This document shows, piece by piece, positions 23,983-32,543 of a DNA stretch of 64,000 nt. The DNA is from Streptomyces sp. WMMC500 (GTDB lineage: Bacteria > Actinomycetota > Actinomycetes > Streptomycetales > Streptomycetaceae): assembly GCF_027497195.1 (NCBI RefSeq), contig NZ_CP114905.1:7389001-7453000 (forward strand), given 5' to 3'. The position numbers and the translations under genes are program-made. Numbering within the stretch: the first letter of the stretch is position 1; each line of letters opens with the position of its first letter. The notes below the pieces were generated by a model, which ran no database searches, was not told the DNA's origin, and saw nothing but the letters and a program-made list of their open reading frames with translations.

Positions 23983-25251
23983 TCAGGAGGTCTCGCGGAC
24001 CGCCCGGGCCAGCGTGCGCAGCCCCTCGTCCAGGTCGTCCGGCGTCGTCGTCAGTGCCGGCAGCAGCTTGACGACCTCGCTCTGCGGCCCCGAGGTCTCC
24101 AGGATGAGCCCCAGCTCGAAGGCGCGCCGGCAGACACGCGCGGCGCGCGCCGGGTCGGGGAACTCCAGCCCCCACACCATGCCGCGGCCGCGGTACGTGG
24201 CGTCCGTGTCGGCGTGCTCCGCGCAGATCGCGATCAGCGCCTGCTCGATCTGCTCGCCGCGCGCGAGGGTCTGCTTCTCCATCTGGCCGTCGGCCCAGTA
24301 CGTGTCGAGCGCCGCGGTCGCGGTGACGAACGCCGGGTTGTGGCCGCGGAACGTGCCGTTGTGCTCGCCCGGCTCCCAGATGTCCAGCTCCGGCTTGAAG
24401 AGCGTGAGCGACATCGGCAGCCCGTAGCCGCTCAGGGACTTGGACAGCGTGACGATGTCCGGCGTGATGCCGGCGTCCTCGAAGGAGAAGAAGCCGCCGG
24501 TGCGGCCGCAGCCCATCTGGATGTCGTCGACGATGAGCAGCATGTCGCGGCGTTTGCACAGCTCGGCGAGGCCGCGGAGCCACTCGGCGCGGGCCACGTT
24601 GATGCCGCCCTCGCCCTGGATGGTCTCGACGATGACGGCGGCGGGCTTGTTGAGCCCGGAGCCCTGGTCCTCCAGCAGCCGCTCGAACCACAGGAAGTCC
24701 GGGACCTGGCCGTCGAGGTAGTTGTCGAACGGCATCGGGGTGCCGTGCACCAGCGGGATGCCGGCGCCGGCGCGCTTGAAGGCGTTGCCGGTGACGGCGA
24801 GCGAGCCGAGCGACATGCCGTGGAAGGCGTTGGTGAACGAGACGATGGCCTCGCGGCCCTTGACCTTGCGGGCCAGCTTCAGCGCGGCCTCGACGGCGTT
24901 GGTGCCCGTCGGCCCCGGGAACATCACCTTGTACGGCAGGTCGCGGGGGCGCAGGACGACGTTCTGGAAGGTCTCCAGGAACGCGCGCTTGGCGGTGGTG
25001 GCCATGTCCAGGCCGTGCACGATGCCGTCGCGCTCCAGGTAGTCGAGGAGCGCGCGCTTGAGCACGGCGTTGTTGTGGCCGTAGTTGAGGGATCCGGCGC
25101 CGGCGAAGAAGTCGAGGTAGGTGTGGCCGTCCTCGTCGTACAGATAGCTGCCCTGGGCCCGGTCGAAGACCGCGGGCCAGCCACGGCAGTAGCTGCGCAC
25201 CTCCGACTCCAGGGTCTCGAAGACGCTCAGGGCGGGCGGTGTGATGGTCAC
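23983..25251 (-). CDS. ectB: L-2,4-diaminobutyrate:2-oxoglutarate aminotransferase
   Basis: 422-aa class III PLP aminotransferase that makes diaminobutyrate from aspartate semialdehyde. The PLP lysine lies in LSKSLSGYGLP, the cofactor Asp in IVDDIQMGCGRTG, and FFAGAGSLNYGHNN is typical of EctB. Second gene of the ect cluster, 55 bp after ectA, same strand. Length and sequence are standard for the family. Confidence 0.98.
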   Translation of the reverse strand: MTITPPALSVFETLESEVRSYCRGWPAVFDRAQGSYLYDEDGHTYLDFFAGAGSLNYGHNNAVLKRALLDYLERDGIVHGLDMATTAKRAFLETFQNVVLRPRDLPYKVMFPGPTGTNAVEAALKLARKVKGREAIVSFTNAFHGMSLGSLAVTGNAFKRAGAGIPLVHGTPMPFDNYLDGQVPDFLWFERLLEDQGSGLNKPAAVIVETIQGEGGINVARAEWLRGLAELCKRRDMLLIVDDIQMGCGRTGGFFSFEDAGITPDIVTLSKSLSGYGLPMSLTLFKPELDIWEPGEHNGTFRGHNPAFVTATAALDTYWADGQMEKQTLARGEQIEQALIAICAEHADTDATYRGRGMVWGLEFPDPARAARVCRRAFELGLILETSGPQSEVVKLLPALTTTPDDLDEGLRTLARAVRETS

Positions 25252-25306
25252 AGCGTTCTCCTGGGAGATGATCCGATGTGCGGGGGGTACGAATGGTGCG
25301 GTGCGG

Positions 25307-25861
25307 TCAGCCCGCGAGCGGGCCGATGCGGTACAGCAGCTCGGGCTCGTGTCCGTCCGGGAAGTGCTCTCCGCGGAACAGCACGTCGCGGTCGACGTCG
25401 GCGCCGTGACGGCGCGCGTACGAGCGGAAAAGCTGGTCGGAGGCGGAGTTGTCCGGGGTGATGGTCGTTTCGAGGCCCCGTATGCCGCGGTCCTGCAGCG
25501 CGCGCTCGGTCAGCCCGTCGAGCAGGGCGCCGGCGAGGCCGCGGCCGCGGAAGGCCGCGTCCACGGCGATCTGCCAGACGACGAGGGTCTCCGGCCGGGC
25601 AGGTCGTATGTAGCCGGTGACGAAGCCGACCGGGGCGCCGTCCGAGTCCCGTGCCACGACCGTGGTGTCGGCGAAGTCGCGGCACCACAGCAGGTAGCTG
25701 TACGAGGAGTTGAGGTCCAGCGACCCGGAGTCGCGTGCGATGCGCCAGATTGCGGCGCCGTCCTCGATTCGCGGGGTGTCCAGCCGGACACCGGCCTCGT
25801 CTGCAGATGCGGTACGGGGTTTATCGGGAGGGCCTGCTAGGTCTGCTTGTGCGGCAGTCAT
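25307..25861 (-). CDS. ectA: L-2,4-diaminobutyric acid N-gamma-acetyltransferase
   Basis: 184-aa GNAT acetyltransferase. The acetyl-CoA loop is VDAAFRGRGLAGALLDGL, and LDLNSSYSYLLWCRDFADT is the diagnostic EctA segment. First gene of ectABCD. The MTAAQAD start matches relatives, yet the 20 bases before it (TAGGTAAATTCAATCTGC) show no good Shine-Dalgarno. A TAGGTA -10-like box 13-18 nt upstream would give a very short leader. Confidence 0.97.
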   Translation of the reverse strand: MTAAQADLAGPPDKPRTASADEAGVRLDTPRIEDGAAIWRIARDSGSLDLNSSYSYLLWCRDFADTTVVARDSDGAPVGFVTGYIRPARPETLVVWQIAVDAAFRGRGLAGALLDGLTERALQDRGIRGLETTITPDNSASDQLFRSYARRHGADVDRDVLFRGEHFPDGHEPELLYRIGPLAG

Positions 25862-26271
25862 GCAGATTGAATTTACCTAGCGGAAATTGAAATCGCACGG
25901 CCGGCAGGGGTTACAAAAGGGACGTAGATGTGTTATCCGCGGGCACGCGCGAGCGCGCGAGCAGACGGGGATATGCCCGGTATCTCACGGAATTCCCGGG
26001 GGGACTTGGCATCCAGACCCGAAATGTAACGGATTGATAACGACTCCGGCCGCTGTCCGGATTGAGAAGGTTGACTGGCCGAAAATTTACCTGGTTTACC
26101 CGGCCGGGAAGCGGGCAGAAGAAGACGGGAAAATCACTTCGCGGAGGCGACGATAAACTGTCGTTAAACATACGTCAATGCCTCACCCCCCGTGTTCGTT
26201 CCTTCGCGTGAAGGTGTCTGTGGTACGCCCCGGGAGATCACCGGGGTCGGCCGTTGGCTAGGGTGCCCCGC
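25862..26271. promoter_or_regulatory. A+T-enriched divergent control region between ectA and the amidohydrolase gene
   Basis: 410 bp, no gene supported, clearly richer in A+T than its surroundings. It holds AATTTACCT twice (25870-25878, beside the ectA start, and 26084-26092), an imperfect dyad TTGAATTT/AAATTGAA (25867-25890) and a hairpin CCCCGG-N7-CCGGGG (26228-26246) in the amidohydrolase leader. The duplicated word may be an operator for osmotic control of ectABCD. This is inference. Confidence 0.5.
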
Positions 26272-27363
26272 ATGAGCGAGACCCCGGTGCTGCGCGTCCG
26301 GGGCCGGGTGCTGACCGGCCGCGAGGAGACCCGAGACGAGCTGTGGGTGGTGGGCGGCCGCGTCACCTTCACGCCGCCGGCCGCCGCTCGTGAGGTCGTC
26401 GACATCGACGGGTGGGCGCTCCCCGGGCTCGTCGACGCCCACTGCCACGTCGGGCTCGACGCCCACGGCGCCGTGGACGACGTCACCAGCGAGAAGCAGG
26501 CCCGCACCGAGCGCGACGCCGGCACCCTGCTGCTGCGCGACGCGGGCTCCGCCGCCGACACCCGCTGGATCGACGACCGCGACGACCTGCCGCGGATCGT
26601 CCGCGCCGGCCGCCACATCGCGCGTACCCGCCGGTACATCCGCAACTTCGCCCACGAGATCGAACCGGCCGACCTCGTCGCGTACGTCGCCCACGAGGCG
26701 CGCAGGAGCGACGGCTGGGTCAAGCTCGTGGGCGACTGGATCGACCGCGACGCCGGCGACCTCCGGCCCTGCTGGCCGCGCGAGGCCCTGGCCCCCGCCA
26801 TCGCCGAGGCCCACCGCCTCGGCGCCCGGGTGACCGCCCACTGCTTCGCCGAGGACTCGCTGCGCGACCTGGTCGAGGCGGGCATCGACTGCATCGAGCA
26901 CGCCACGGGACTGACCGAGGAGACCGTGCCGCTCTTCGCCGAGCGCGGCGTCGCCATCGTGCCCACACTGATCAACATCGCGACGTTCCCGGAGCTCGCG
27001 GCGGGGGGCGAGGCCAGGTTCCCGCGCTGGGCGGACCACATGCGCCGGCTGCACGCCCGCCGGTACGCCACCGTGCGCGCCGCCTACGACGCCGGAATCC
27101 CCATATACGCGGGCACCGACGCCGGGGGGTCGCTCGCGCACGGGCTGCTCGGGCAGGAGGTGGGCGAGCTGGTGGCCGCCGGGATCCCCGCGGCGGACGC
27201 GCTCTCCGCGGCGACGTGGGGCGCGCGGGAGTGGCTCGGGCGCCCGGCGCTCGAGGAGGGGGCGCCGGCGGACCTCGTGGTCTACGAGGCGGATCCGCTG
27301 GCCGACGTGCGGGTGCTGACGGCACCGCGGCGGATCGTGCTGCGGGGGCACATCGTCGCCTGA
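26272..27363 (+). CDS. metal-dependent amidohydrolase
   Basis: 363-aa amidohydrolase-superfamily TIM barrel with flanking beta-sandwich. Metal motif HCHVGLD at the first strand, then HCFAED, CIEHATGL and GTDAGGSLAHGL, all in the imidazolonepropionase/prolidase-like order. A lysine in GWVKLVGDWID may be the bridging or active-site residue. The substrate is unknown, but cyclic amides or dipeptides are typical. ATG at 26272. A 17-bp direct repeat overlaps its stop codon. Divergent from ectABCD with no evident functional link. Confidence 0.88.
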   Translation: MSETPVLRVRGRVLTGREETRDELWVVGGRVTFTPPAAAREVVDIDGWALPGLVDAHCHVGLDAHGAVDDVTSEKQARTERDAGTLLLRDAGSAADTRWIDDRDDLPRIVRAGRHIARTRRYIRNFAHEIEPADLVAYVAHEARRSDGWVKLVGDWIDRDAGDLRPCWPREALAPAIAEAHRLGARVTAHCFAEDSLRDLVEAGIDCIEHATGLTEETVPLFAERGVAIVPTLINIATFPELAAGGEARFPRWADHMRRLHARRYATVRAAYDAGIPIYAGTDAGGSLAHGLLGQEVGELVAAGIPAADALSAATWGAREWLGRPALEEGAPADLVVYEADPLADVRVLTAPRRIVLRGHIVA

Positions 27364-27395
27364 GGGCGGCGGAGAGAACGCCTGAGGGCGGCGGA
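27357..27395 (+). repeat. 17-bp direct repeat over the amidohydrolase stop codon
   Basis: CGCCTGAGGGCGGCGGA occurs at 27357-27373 and 27379-27395 (22-bp period). The first copy contains the stop codon. Likely a small slippage duplication. Confidence 0.7.
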
Positions 27396-27556
27396 AGGCC
27401 GAGAGCAGAGAGCCGGGAGGCGCGGGGCAACTTCCGGGAACTGATTCGCCCGATGGGATGAACGAGCGCAGAGTGTCCGTGGCGTCACCCTGAGTGCGTG
27501 AGCATGGCGGGGCAGTTGACGATCCGACGACCGTTCACCCGTGGGGGGTTTGTTCC

Positions 27557-28561
27557 GTGTCCCGTCTGTTCCGCCCGTTCCGTTTGTCCGGTCTGTCCCG
27601 CATGCCCGCGACCGTCGCCACGGCCGCCGCGCTGGCCACCTGCCCCGCCCTGCTCCTGGCCGCGCCCGCGCACGCCGACGACACCGACCCCGCCCCGGCG
27701 CGTACGGGCTCGGCCGACGCCTCCGTGCTCCGCGCCGACCTCGACGTGTCCCTGCTCGACAGGACCGTGCAGGTGCCGGTGCTCGCCACGCTCAACGAGG
27801 TCCGCCTGCCGGCCGGGGGCCACGACTCCGGCGCCGCGGACAAGACCGCACTCGACGTGCGTGTCGACGGCCTCGCCGCCGAAGGGGCCGAACACCCGGA
27901 CGGCGCCGAGGCGGTGACCCTCGCGCGCGCCGAAGTCGCCACCGCCGACGCCACCGTGGACGAGGACGGCGCCGAGGCGTCGTCGCACCTCGCCCGCGCC
28001 GAGGTGCACGTCCCCGGGCTGCCCGCGCTCTCCCTGATCAAGGTCGAGGAGGTGACGTCGGAGGCCGTGTGCGCGGTGGGCGAGAAGCCGGTGGCCGAGT
28101 CCGACACCCTCGGCTCCGTCACCGTGCTGGGCAAGCGCGTCACGGTCACCGTCGGCGGGGAGCCGACGGTGGTCACCGTGCCGGGCGTCGGGGAGGTGTC
28201 GCTCGGCTTCTCGCAGACGGAGACCACACGGTCGGCGGCGAGCGCCGCGGCGCTGCGGCTCCAGGTGTCCGTGAACCCGCTGAAGCTGAACGTCGCCGAG
28301 GTCGCGGGCGAGGTGACCCTGGTCGAGGCGGCCTGCGAGACGCCCGCCGGCGGTACGGACACCCCGGAGGAGCCCGGCGACCGGCCGCAGGGGGACGCGG
28401 AGCCGGTGCAGGACGCGAAGCCGGCGGACCCGGGCTACGAGCGGCGCCTCGCCGAGACGGGCGGCAGTTCGGCGACCCCGTACCTGGTCGGCGGCGCGGT
28501 GCTGCTCGTCGGCCTCGGACTGGCCGGCGTCGTGCTGGCCCGTTTGCGGGCGCGGGGCTGA
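27557..28561 (+). CDS. SCO1860-type LAETG-anchored surface protein
   Basis: 334 aa. A signal peptide (hydrophobic core ALATCPALLLAAPAHA) is followed by a mostly beta, Ala/Val/Glu-rich ectodomain with two cysteines (in EAVCAVGE and EAACETP) that may form a disulfide. Then comes a Pro/Asp-rich spacer and the sorting signal LAETG with a hydrophobic segment (TPYLVGGAVLLVGLGLAGVV) and the RLRARG tail. LAxTG is the class E sortase motif of streptomycetes, so the protein is probably fixed to peptidoglycan. GTG 27557 is chosen. ATG 27602 would still keep the signal peptide. Function unknown. Confidence 0.85.
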   Translation: MSRLFRPFRLSGLSRMPATVATAAALATCPALLLAAPAHADDTDPAPARTGSADASVLRADLDVSLLDRTVQVPVLATLNEVRLPAGGHDSGAADKTALDVRVDGLAAEGAEHPDGAEAVTLARAEVATADATVDEDGAEASSHLARAEVHVPGLPALSLIKVEEVTSEAVCAVGEKPVAESDTLGSVTVLGKRVTVTVGGEPTVVTVPGVGEVSLGFSQTETTRSAASAAALRLQVSVNPLKLNVAEVAGEVTLVEAACETPAGGTDTPEEPGDRPQGDAEPVQDAKPADPGYERRLAETGGSSATPYLVGGAVLLVGLGLAGVVLARLRARG

Positions 28562-28600
28562 GACGCGCGAGAGCGGCGCGCGTACGGCACCGCGTTCGAA

Positions 28601-28644
28601 GGCCGTACCGGTAGGCGCGCGTTCGCCCGCGTACCGGTACGGCC
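28601..28644. terminator. bidirectional terminator between the LAETG gene and cobQ
   Basis: Perfect 13-bp inverted repeat GGCCGTACCGGTA / TACCGGTACGGCC with an 18-nt loop, in the convergent gap just before the cobQ stop. An overlapping 7-bp stem GTACGGC/GCCGTAC (28582-28607) offers an alternative fold. Confidence 0.7.
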
Positions 28645-28645
28645 G

Positions 28646-30175
28646 CTACCCCTTCGGCGCCCCGGGCGGCAGGAACGGCAGGTCGCCCGGGGCGCCGGAC
28701 TCGATCAGGCGCAGCAGCGCCTTCGTGTCCGCGTGCTCCTCGATCAGGTCCCCCAGCCGCTCCAACTGCTCCTCCCGCAGCCCCGCGAACGACGTGTCCG
28801 GCGCCGGCACGAACGCCCGCCCCGCGTCCGCCGCCACCCGCCGCAGAAACGCCCGCCGGAAGCCGTCGTTCTCCAGCGCACCGTGCCAGTGCGTCCCCCA
28901 CACCTGCCCCACCCGGCACCCGGCGAGGAACGGCTCCCCGCCGCGTATCTCCGCGACCCCGTGGTGGATCTCGTACCCCTCCACGGGCTCGCCCAGCGCC
29001 GTCCCCGCCGGCCGGCCCAGCGTCTTGTCCGCCGCGAACTCCACCCGCACCGGCAGCAGCCCCAGCCCGGCCACGGTGCCCGCCGGCCGCGCCTCCAGGC
29101 CCTCCGCGTCGGTGATCCGCTCCGCCAGCATCTGGAACCCGCCGCAGATGCCCAGCACCGGCCGCCCCTGCGCCGCCCGCCGCGCCACCACCGCGTCGAT
29201 GCCCCGTTCCCGCAGCCACGCGAGCGCCCGTATCGTGCCCCGCGTCCCGGGCAGCACCACGAGGTCGGCGTCCGCCAGTTCCTCCGGCCGGTCGGTGAAC
29301 TGCACGGCGACGCCCGGCTCCGCGGCCAGCGCGTCCACGTCGGTGAAGTTCGACATCAGCGGCACCGGCACCACCGCGACCCGCAGCACCTCCGCCCCGT
29401 ACGGCGGCCGGGACGGCAACTCCCGTATTCGGCCGCGCAGCGACAGCCGCAGCCCGTCCTCCTCGTCGATGCCGAGCCCGTACCGGTACGGCAGCACCCC
29501 CAGGGTCTGCCGCCCGGTCAGCCCGCGGAGCATCGACAATCCCGGCTCCAGCAGCGCCACGTCACCGCGGAACTTGTTGACCAGGTAGCCGGCGACCAGG
29601 CTCTGGTCCGCGGCGCTCAGCAGCGCGGTGGTGCCGAAGAACGACGCGAAGACCCCGCCCCTGTCGATGTCCCCGACGACCACGACGGGCAGCCGCGCCG
29701 CCCGCGCCAGGCCCATGTTGACGATGTCGCCGTGCCGCAGGTTGATCTCCGCCGGGCTGCCCGCGCCCTCGCAGATCACCACGTCGTACGAGCGGCGCAA
29801 CTGCTCCAGGCAGTCCGTGACCGTGTCGAACAGCTCCCGCTGCCGCTCCCCGTGGTAGTCCGCCGCGCTCAGCTCCGCCACCGGCCGGCCCAGCACCACC
29901 ACCTGGCTGCGGGCCTCGCCGCCCGGCTTCAGCAGGACCGGGTTCATCAGCGCGCTGGGCTCGGTGCGGGCCGCCGCCGCCTGCATGGCCTGCGCCCGGC
30001 CGATCTCGGCGCCCTCGCGGGTCACGTACGAGTTGAGCGACATGTTCTGCGCCTTGAACGGCGCGACGGCGACCCCGCGCCGGGCCAGCCATCGGCAGAT
30101 ACCGGCGGTGACGACGCTCTTGCCCGCGTCCGACGTCGTGCCGGCGACCAGCAGGCCGCCGGCACGCGCCGTCAC
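28646..30175 (-). CDS. cobQ: cobyric acid synthase (adenosylcobyrate a,c-diamide amidase)
   Basis: 509-aa ATP-dependent amidase of cobalamin synthesis that adds four amide groups. An N-terminal P-loop-like GTTSDAGKSVV domain with the KAQNMSLNSYVT signature is followed by a C-terminal glutamine amidotransferase domain with nucleophile Cys in VLGICGGFQML and His in GTHWHGALEN. The GTG start at 30175 overlaps the stop of the upstream 80-codon gene by 4 bp (GTGA). Other cob genes are absent from the window. Confidence 0.95.
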   Translation of the reverse strand: MTARAGGLLVAGTTSDAGKSVVTAGICRWLARRGVAVAPFKAQNMSLNSYVTREGAEIGRAQAMQAAAARTEPSALMNPVLLKPGGEARSQVVVLGRPVAELSAADYHGERQRELFDTVTDCLEQLRRSYDVVICEGAGSPAEINLRHGDIVNMGLARAARLPVVVVGDIDRGGVFASFFGTTALLSAADQSLVAGYLVNKFRGDVALLEPGLSMLRGLTGRQTLGVLPYRYGLGIDEEDGLRLSLRGRIRELPSRPPYGAEVLRVAVVPVPLMSNFTDVDALAAEPGVAVQFTDRPEELADADLVVLPGTRGTIRALAWLRERGIDAVVARRAAQGRPVLGICGGFQMLAERITDAEGLEARPAGTVAGLGLLPVRVEFAADKTLGRPAGTALGEPVEGYEIHHGVAEIRGGEPFLAGCRVGQVWGTHWHGALENDGFRRAFLRRVAADAGRAFVPAPDTSFAGLREEQLERLGDLIEEHADTKALLRLIESGAPGDLPFLPPGAPKG

Positions 30176-30414
30176 TTCACGATCAGAAAGATCCCGTACG
30201 CCACTGCCGCTGCACACAGCGTGAAGCATACGTACGCGCCCGTCCTGGCCAGGGCGGAGGGTGCGGTCTCCGTCTCCGCGGCGCCGTCCGGCCCCCCGGG
30301 TTCCGTCCGCGGCGAGAGGCCGACGATGCCGACCGTGAAGAGGCCCACGAGCGCCACCGTCATGACGAGGCTGACGCCGAAGACCTCGCCGAGTGCTGCC
30401 CAGTCGATGTCCAT
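30172..30414 (-). CDS. small two-helix membrane protein
   Basis: 80 aa. Two hydrophobic segments (about 13-33, VSLVMTVALVGLFTVGIVGL, and 58-78, AYVCFTLCAAAVAYGIFLIV) flank a polar linker with Glu/Thr. It lies between the Pit transporter gene (35 bp) and cobQ (4-bp overlap) on the same strand. Relatives are, from memory, found in this same place in other streptomycetes. No function can be given. Confidence 0.8.
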   Translation of the reverse strand: MDIDWAALGEVFGVSLVMTVALVGLFTVGIVGLSPRTEPGGPDGAAETETAPSALARTGAYVCFTLCAAAVAYGIFLIVK

Positions 30415-30449
30415 GCTGCTTCCTCAGTGCTCAGTCGGGGATCGGCCGG

Positions 30450-31661
30450 TCAGACCGTGGCCCGGGAGGTGGATCGCGGCGACGGTATGCTCACCCGCTC
30501 CGCGGCGCCGTCCGCGCCGCCGTCGGCGGCGGCCGCGACCGGCTGCCCGGTCTGCGGGTCCACGTCGTTGACGTTGGAGTGGTCGACCCGGTCGCGGCGC
30601 GAGGCGGCCCAGATCGTCGCGCTGGCGGCGACGCCGAGGACCGCGACCGTCACCACACCCCAGTCGCCCCGGTCGGCGAGGAACGCCGCCGCCCCGGCGA
30701 TCAGCCCCGCGGCCGGCAGGGTGAGCCCCCACGCGGCGACCATCCGCCCGGCCGTGCTCCAGCGCACCACGCCGCCCTTCCTGCCCACGCCGGAGCCCAT
30801 GATCGACCCGGAGCAGACCTGGGTGGTGGACAGCGCGAAGCCCAGGTGCGACGAGGCGAGGATCACCGTGGCCGAGCTGGTCTGGGCGGAGAAGCCCTGC
30901 GGCGGCTGGATGTCGGTGAGGCCCTTGCCCATGGTGCGGATGATGCGCCAGCCGCCGAGGTACGTGCCGAGCGCGATGGCGACGGCGGCGGAGACGATGA
31001 CCCAGGCGGGCGGGTCGGAGTCGGGGGCGAGCGAGCCGCCGGTGATGAGCGCCAGGGTGATCACGCCCATCGTCTTCTGCGCGTCGTTGGTGCCGTGGGC
31101 GAGGGAGACCAGGGCGCCGGAGGTGATCTGCCCGGCGCGGTAGCCCTTCGCCGTCTGGCCTGCGGAGCGGCGGGCGGCCAGGCGGTAGGTCAGCCGGGTC
31201 GCGGCGGCGGCGGCGATGCCCGCGACCAGCGGTGCGGCGACGGCGGGGATGAGGACCTTCATGACGATGGCGTCCATGTGCACGCCGCCCCAGCCGACGG
31301 AGACGAGCGTCGCGCCGATGAGGCCGCCGAAGAGGGCGTGCGAGGAGCTGGAGGGCAGCCCGGCGAGCCAGGTCAGCAGGTTCCAGACGATCGCACCCAC
31401 CAGCCCGGCGAAGATCACTTCTGGCCGGATGCCGGACCCTTCGTCGATGATGCCGCCGGAGATGGTCTTGGCGACTTCCACGGAGAGGAAGGCGCCGACG
31501 AGGTTGAGGACTGCGCTCATCGCCACCGCGGTCTTGGGCTTCAGCGCACCGGTGGAGATGGTGGTGGCCATGGCGTTGGCGGTGTCGTGGAACCCGTTCG
31601 TGAAGTCGAACACCAGGGCGGTGACGACGACGACTCCGATGATGAGAGTGAGGTGTTCCAT
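30450..31661 (-). CDS. low-affinity inorganic phosphate transporter, Pit family
   Basis: 403-aa PiT-family cation/phosphate symporter with about ten helices. Both copies of the family signature are present: VFDFTNGFHDTANAMAT near the N-terminus and LVSLAHGTNDAQKTMGV in the second half. The ATG at 31661 is chosen because the in-frame extension upstream would cross the PHO box. Corresponds in position to pitH2 of S. coelicolor. A PhoP box upstream makes phosphate control very likely. The small membrane protein gene and cobQ follow on the same strand. Confidence 0.94.
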   Translation of the reverse strand: MEHLTLIIGVVVVTALVFDFTNGFHDTANAMATTISTGALKPKTAVAMSAVLNLVGAFLSVEVAKTISGGIIDEGSGIRPEVIFAGLVGAIVWNLLTWLAGLPSSSSHALFGGLIGATLVSVGWGGVHMDAIVMKVLIPAVAAPLVAGIAAAAATRLTYRLAARRSAGQTAKGYRAGQITSGALVSLAHGTNDAQKTMGVITLALITGGSLAPDSDPPAWVIVSAAVAIALGTYLGGWRIIRTMGKGLTDIQPPQGFSAQTSSATVILASSHLGFALSTTQVCSGSIMGSGVGRKGGVVRWSTAGRMVAAWGLTLPAAGLIAGAAAFLADRGDWGVVTVAVLGVAASATIWAASRRDRVDHSNVNDVDPQTGQPVAAAADGGADGAAERVSIPSPRSTSRATV

Positions 31662-31711
31662 GTACCCAAGCAATCCGCTCGAAGGTCGGGGGCCGTGAGG
31701 AACGTAGGTAC

Positions 31712-31733
31712 TCCGAGTGAACACAAGGTGAAC
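31712..31733 (-). promoter_or_regulatory. PHO box (PhoP binding site) upstream of the Pit gene
   Basis: On the minus strand two 11-nt direct-repeat units, GTTCACCTTGT and GTTCACTCGGA, match the streptomycete PhoP unit (G-G/T-TCAYYYR-G/C plus spacer). A weaker third unit, GTACCTACGTT, follows at 31711-31701. It lies 50 nt before the Pit start codon. Confidence 0.85.
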
Positions 31734-31822
31734 TGGACCGGACGGGGCGGTGACGGCATCGCACGGGTGTCGCAATGTCCCCGGCCCGGATGCTTCATGC
31801 GCAGGTCATAGGGAGGATACTG

Positions 31823-32455
31823 GTGCGTCACGCATGGCGTGAGCTTGTGGGGACCGCCCGGCGGATGTACGCCGAAGGGCTGGTCGTCGGAACCTCGGGA
31901 AACGTCTCCGTACGGGTGGGCGATCATGTGCTCATCACGCCGACCGGCGTTGCCTACGACGAGTTGGGCGACGACGACCTCGTGGCCGTCGACCTGCGGG
32001 GGCGGCAGACGGAGGGCGCGCTCAAGCCGACGAGCGAACTGCCCATGCACCTCGCGGTCTACGGGAACACCGACGCGCGCGCCGTGGTGCACACCCACGC
32101 CGTGCACGCGACGGCCGTCTCCACGCTCGTGCCCGAGCTGCCCACCGTCCACTACGCGACCGCGGCCCTCGGCGGCCCGGTGCGCGTCGCCCCGTACGCG
32201 CTGTACGGGACGGCGGAGCTGGCCGCCGGCATGCTGCGGGCGCTGGCCGGGCGGTCGGCGTGCCTGCTGCAGAACCACGGCACCGTCGCCCACGGCGCCG
32301 GTCTTGCGCAGGCGTACGAGAGGACCGCGCAGCTCGAATGGATGTGCCGGGTGTGGCTGGCGGCCTCTTCCGTGCCGGGGCTGAGCCCGTCGCTGCTGTC
32401 GGCGGACCAGCTCGGGGAGGTGGCGGAGAAGCTGAAGGGCTACGGCCAGGGGTGA
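31823..32455 (+). CDS. class II aldolase/adducin family protein
   Basis: 210-aa zinc aldolase of the fuculose-1-phosphate/ribulose-phosphate epimerase-like family. Zinc histidines lie in VVHTHAVHATAV and LLQNHGTVAHG, and the substrate phosphate region is VVGTSGNVSVR. The GTG at 31823 is preceded by GGGAGG at good spacing, and upstream ATG codons lack one. Divergent from the Pit gene across 161 bp containing the PHO box. Possible roles are sugar-phosphate aldolase or methylthioribulose-phosphate dehydratase. The sequence does not decide. Confidence 0.88.
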   Translation: MRHAWRELVGTARRMYAEGLVVGTSGNVSVRVGDHVLITPTGVAYDELGDDDLVAVDLRGRQTEGALKPTSELPMHLAVYGNTDARAVVHTHAVHATAVSTLVPELPTVHYATAALGGPVRVAPYALYGTAELAAGMLRALAGRSACLLQNHGTVAHGAGLAQAYERTAQLEWMCRVWLAASSVPGLSPSLLSADQLGEVAEKLKGYGQG

Positions 32456-32543
32456 GGCCCCCGCGCGGACGGCCGGCGCCCGGCGTGACCCGGGCGGGTC
32501 CGCGCACTGGCAGGGGCCGGTTCGTACGCGGACAATGGCCGGG

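Noticed and set aside
25887..26171. Two small open frames (plus and minus) in the ectA upstream region
   Set aside because: A+T-rich, no ribosome-binding sites, no third-position G+C bias. The segment is better explained as promoter DNA.
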